Positions 5,532 to 7,937 of a stretch of 7,937 nucleotides of DNA are shown in pieces (the first letter of the stretch is position 1; every line of letters begins with the position of its first letter). The notes beneath the pieces were generated by a model, which made no database searches, was not told the origin of the DNA, and saw only the letters and a program-made list of their open reading frames with translations. Position numbers and translations under genes: made by a program. The stretch comes from Pseudomonadota bacterium (GTDB lineage Bacteria > Myxococcota > Polyangia > Polyangiales > Polyangiaceae). The stretch is from positions 1-7,937 of the forward strand of contig JAEZYO010000824.1 of the NCBI GenBank assembly GCA_023419055.1, in the 5' to 3' direction.

Positions 5532-5576
5532 GTCTCCCCTCGAGCGAAGGTCGCAGAACCCGCTCCGAGGGGAGAC
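5532..5576 (+). terminator. Strong hairpin between the GH94 gene and the kinase gene
   Basis: GTCTCCCCTCG (5532-5542) is exactly complementary to CGAGGGGAGAC (5566-5576). Four more pairs (AGCG 5543-5546 with CGCT 5561-5564) extend the stem past one bulged C, and GGT/ACC can pair inside the loop. It lies 47 nt after the GH94 stop and 12 nt beyond the kinase stop. The rightward side has only a short TCGTTTCG tract, and the leftward side has none, so it is most likely a terminator for the GH94 transcript and perhaps also a barrier to convergent transcription. Confidence 0.6.
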
Positions 5577-5588
5577 TCGTTTCGTGCG

Positions 5589-7529
5589 TCACGGAGACGC
5601 CAAGATCGCGCGCAGCTTCGAAGCCAGCTGTTCGACCGTAAACGGCTTCTGCAGAAAGCCGGCGAGCTCTTTGCTCTCGAAGCGCGAGATGGCCTCCTGC
5701 TCGTCGTATCCGCTCATCAAGAGCACCGGCACGTCGGTCCGGAGCGCGCGCACCTTTCGGAACACCGCTTCGCCGTCGAGGCCCGGCATCGTCAAGTCGA
5801 GCAGCACCGCCGTGATCTCGCCCGAGTGTTGCTGGAACTGGGAAACCCCATCGACGCCGTCCGCGGCGAGCAAGGTCTCGAACCCGAAGCTCCGGAGGAG
5901 CCTCGCCGTCACGTTGCGCACGACCTCCTCGTCGTCGACGACCAGAATGGTGCCGGTGGCTCGCCAGGCCTCGGACGCGTGGACGGGCCGCGATAGAGCC
6001 TGAGGTGCCGCGTCGGCGGCCGGGAAGTAGAACCTGAAACGGGTGCCCTGGCCGGGCTCGGAGAGGACCTGGATGGCGCCGTGGTGCCCGCGCACGATCC
6101 CGAGCACCGCGGGTAATCCGAGCCCACGCCCCGTGAACTTCGTCGTGAAGAACGGCTCGAAGATGCGCTCGCGGACGGCGGGTGACATGCCGCTTCCGCT
6201 GTCCCAGACGTCCAGGCACACGAAGGGACCGCTCGGAAGGCCGCTGCCCAAAAGGAGCGCGGCGAGCTCGTCCTCGGCGAGATCGCACCGGCTCGTCGTG
6301 ACCACGATCCTGCCCTTGCCCTCGGGGAGCGCCTCGGAAGCGTTCGACACCACGTTCAACACCACCTGACGCAGCTGGGCGGCGTCTCCGGCGACGGCAG
6401 GCAGACCCCTGCCGAGCGCGAGCTCGAGCGTCGCGTTCTTGCTGATCGAGACGTGCAGCAGGTGCGCCGTGTCGCGCAAGAGCTCACTGAGATCGAGCGG
6501 GCGCACCGCGAAGTGACCCTTGCCGGAGTAGGCCAACATCTGACGGCAGAGTTCGGCGGCTCGGATGGCGGCTTGCTCGATCTGCTGCAGATGCTCGCGG
6601 GCGGCGCTCGAGATGCGGACGTCGAGCTCCTCGCTGCGAAACAGGCTCACGCGCCCGAGGATCCCCGTGAGGAGGTTGTTGAAGTCGTGCGCGACTCCGC
6701 CGGCGAGTACGCCGAGGCTCTCGAGCTTCTGCGTCTCGAGCAGCTTTTGCTCGAGCGCGCGCTCCTTCTCCTCGCGCCGCCTTCGCTCGGTGACGTCACG
6801 CGCGATGCCCTCCACGGCGACGAGCCGACCCACGGCGTCGAACACGCGAACGTTCCGGGCTTCCGTCCAGACCAGCGCGCCGTCGCGTCGAAACCAGCGC
6901 AAGCTGAGCGTCTCGTCGCTCGGCGAGCGGTCGAATCCTTCGAAGACTTCGGTGTCGTCGGGGTGCAGGGCACGCAGGATGAGCTCGGGATCTGCGTAGT
7001 GCTCCTCCGCCGAATACCCGGTGATGCGCTCGACCGAGGGGCTCAGGTACTCGAAGCCTCGCTCGGGCAGGTAGCGGTAACGGTAGACGACATCGTGCGC
7101 GTTCTCTGCGAGGCGCCGGAAGCGCTGCTCGGTCTCGCTCATGGCGCGCTCGGCGCGCTCGAGGGCCGTGATGTCGCGCGCGAGGGCGAGCACGTGCGTC
7201 ACCTCGCCGGTGGAGGGCCACGGAGTGAGGCGCGTCTGCCAGAAGCGGACCCCCGTCGCGAAGGCGAGCTGTTCCTCGAAGGTGGCGGAGATCCTCGTGT
7301 CGCAACAGTCGCGGAGCCGCTCGGTCACCCCTGCGACGAGCTCGGGCGGCATCCAGTCGGATAGAGCCAGCCCCACCACCGCTTCCACCGGGATGCCCGT
7401 GCCCGCCTCCCAGGCTCGGTTGGCCGCTTCCATCACGAAGCGCCCCGGCTCGACGCGGAGCACCCAGCAGGGATCGGCCAGCTGCTCGAAGAATGGCCCC
7501 AACGGCGGCCTGCCGCCTGCCTGGCTCAT
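5589..7529 (-). CDS. Soluble PAS-PAS hybrid histidine kinase with C-terminal receiver domain
   Basis: This 646-residue signalling protein has no signal peptide or membrane segment, so it is cytoplasmic. In order: PAS 1 (about 10-122, ending LALARDITALERAE); PAS 2 with PAC (about 136-250: AENAHDVVYRYRYLPERGFE, then ITGYSAEE and ending VEGIARDVTERRRREE); a short coiled linker (250-268); HisKA (268-335) with phospho-acceptor His281 in LAGGVAHDFNNLL; and HATPase_c (about 385-503) with N-box Asn392/Asn396, DSGSGM (443-448), FEPFFTTKF (457-465) and GRGLGL (467-472). A receiver domain follows (527-640): acidic pair Asp532-Asp533, phospho-acceptor Asp578 in LLDLTMPG, Ser606 and Lys628-Pro629. The AHDFNN H-box is typical of PAS hybrid kinases common in myxobacteria. 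All residues needed for phosphotransfer are present. There is no DNA-binding output, so a partner must lie elsewhere. The start at 7529 is set by a strong Shine-Dalgarno sequence; the frame extends upstream to 7730 but overlaps the divergent gene. Confidence 0.95.
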   Translation of the reverse strand: MSQAGGRPPLGPFFEQLADPCWVLRVEPGRFVMEAANRAWEAGTGIPVEAVVGLALSDWMPPELVAGVTERLRDCCDTRISATFEEQLAFATGVRFWQTRLTPWPSTGEVTHVLALARDITALERAERAMSETEQRFRRLAENAHDVVYRYRYLPERGFEYLSPSVERITGYSAEEHYADPELILRALHPDDTEVFEGFDRSPSDETLSLRWFRRDGALVWTEARNVRVFDAVGRLVAVEGIARDVTERRRREEKERALEQKLLETQKLESLGVLAGGVAHDFNNLLTGILGRVSLFRSEELDVRISSAAREHLQQIEQAAIRAAELCRQMLAYSGKGHFAVRPLDLSELLRDTAHLLHVSISKNATLELALGRGLPAVAGDAAQLRQVVLNVVSNASEALPEGKGRIVVTTSRCDLAEDELAALLLGSGLPSGPFVCLDVWDSGSGMSPAVRERIFEPFFTTKFTGRGLGLPAVLGIVRGHHGAIQVLSEPGQGTRFRFYFPAADAAPQALSRPVHASEAWRATGTILVVDDEEVVRNVTARLLRSFGFETLLAADGVDGVSQFQQHSGEITAVLLDLTMPGLDGEAVFRKVRALRTDVPVLLMSGYDEQEAISRFESKELAGFLQKPFTVEQLASKLRAILASP

Positions 7530-7533
7530 CGTT

Positions 7534-7545
7534 CCCTTCCTCCCC
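7534..7545 (-). promoter_or_regulatory. Strong ribosome binding site of the hybrid kinase
   Basis: On the minus strand the sequence before the ATG at 7529 reads GGGGAGGAAGGG and then AACG. GGAGG ends 9 nt before the start codon. This is the best Shine-Dalgarno sequence in the window and decides the kinase start over upstream in-frame codons. Confidence 0.8.
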
Positions 7546-7647
7546 TTCTCATTGCCGAAGAAACGCCGCCGGGCAAGCCGCAGCCGAGATCGCGCGGTTT
7601 TGCGCCTTGTGGCATCCGGGATTTTCTCGAACGGGTAGACTGAAGCA

Positions 7648-7937
7648 ATGATGCGCAAGCTCGCCGCCTGCCTGTTCGCCGCTTCGACCGTCCTCTGCGT
7701 GACGCGCGCGCACGCCGTCAACACCATCAAGCAGCCGGGCCTGCATCCCGCCTACACCTTCGAGGCAGAGCCCCACCTCCTGCTCGGCTTCGATCTCCCG
7801 GGCAAAGGGGCGGACAAGCACGGCTCCGGCTTCGGGCCGGGTTTTCGCGGCACCATCGAGCTCGTCGACAACGGCTTCGTCCCTTCGATCAACAACACGG
7901 TCGGTATCGGCTTCGGCCTCGACTGGCTCTCCCCCGG
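7648..7937 (+). CDS. Exported protein of unknown function, N-terminal part
   Basis: The first 96 codons are present; the gene continues past the right edge. The product begins MMRKLAACLFAASTVLCVTR followed by AHA, a Sec signal peptide with likely cleavage after AHA (residue 23). The mature part, starting VNTIKQPGLHPAYTFEAEPH and containing HLLLGFDLPG (43-52), FGPGFRGTIELVDNGF (62-77) and NNTVGIGFGLDWL (82-94), alternates hydrophobic and polar/glycine residues as in outer-membrane beta-barrel strands. This suggests an envelope protein, but too little is visible for a family call. Two adjacent ATG codons (7648, 7651) could start it; no clear ribosome binding site is seen. It is divergent from the hybrid kinase across 118 bp, so the two could share control, with no direct evidence for it. 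Confidence 0.75.
   Translation, partial: MMRKLAACLFAASTVLCVTRAHAVNTIKQPGLHPAYTFEAEPHLLLGFDLPGKGADKHGSGFGPGFRGTIELVDNGFVPSINNTVGIGFGLDWLSP

Noticed and set aside
6453..7364. Plus-strand open frame (303 codons) opposite the kinase gene
   Set aside because: It mirrors the kinase codons and has no family motif. The kinase on the other strand has every expected domain landmark.
7609..7625. TGGCAT followed by ATTTTC as a sigma54-like promoter before the exported-protein gene
   Set aside because: The -12 GC element is missing and the spacing is poor, so the match is not credible.
7530..7730. 67-residue N-terminal extension of the hybrid kinase
   Set aside because: It overlaps the divergent exported-protein gene and lacks conserved sequence; a strong Shine-Dalgarno sequence precedes the ATG at 7529.

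Overview
The window is high-GC DNA whose genes have strongly G/C-ending codons. It looks like a chromosomal segment of a myxobacterium or related former deltaproteobacterium (Myxococcota, possibly Polyangiales). This rests on the combination of a trypsin-like lipoprotein, an exported formylglycine-generating-enzyme-like protein and a soluble PAS hybrid histidine kinase, and on overall composition; no taxonomic marker gene is present. I see no mobile element, CRISPR array, tRNA or rRNA.

Layout, left to right. (1) Minus strand: the first third of a secreted trypsin-like (S1) lipoprotein (1-329), preceded by an exported FGE/SUMF1-like protein (416-1276). (2) Plus strand, divergent from these: a protein-L-isoaspartate O-methyltransferase (pcm, 1376-2038). 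It converges within 15 bp on a minus-strand YqgE/AlgH-family gene (2054-2623), which carries one in-frame amber codon in an otherwise intact reading frame. (3) A 449-bp intergenic region (2624-3072) with several small repeats and, at its right end, a well-formed control region: two near-identical LacI-type operators 44 bp apart, the second filling the 17-bp spacer of a sigma70-like promoter. (4) Plus strand: an 803-residue GH94 beta-glycoside phosphorylase (3073-5484). (5) A strong hairpin (5532-5576) between the convergent ends of the GH94 gene and a 646-residue soluble hybrid histidine kinase (5589-7529, minus). (6) Plus strand, divergent from the kinase: the start of an exported protein of unknown function (from 7648).

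These genes do not look like one pathway. The clearest functional unit is the operator/promoter plus GH94 gene: a sugar-responsive LacI-family repressor, not encoded here, probably controls a cytoplasmic phosphorolytic enzyme for a beta-linked disaccharide or related glycoside. By hand alignment its acceptor pocket differs from that of classical cellobiose phosphorylase, so its substrate is open. The items most worth a second look are that enzyme, its operators, and the amber-interrupted yqgE. I found no convincing new multi-gene system; most of the window is ordinary chromosomal content.
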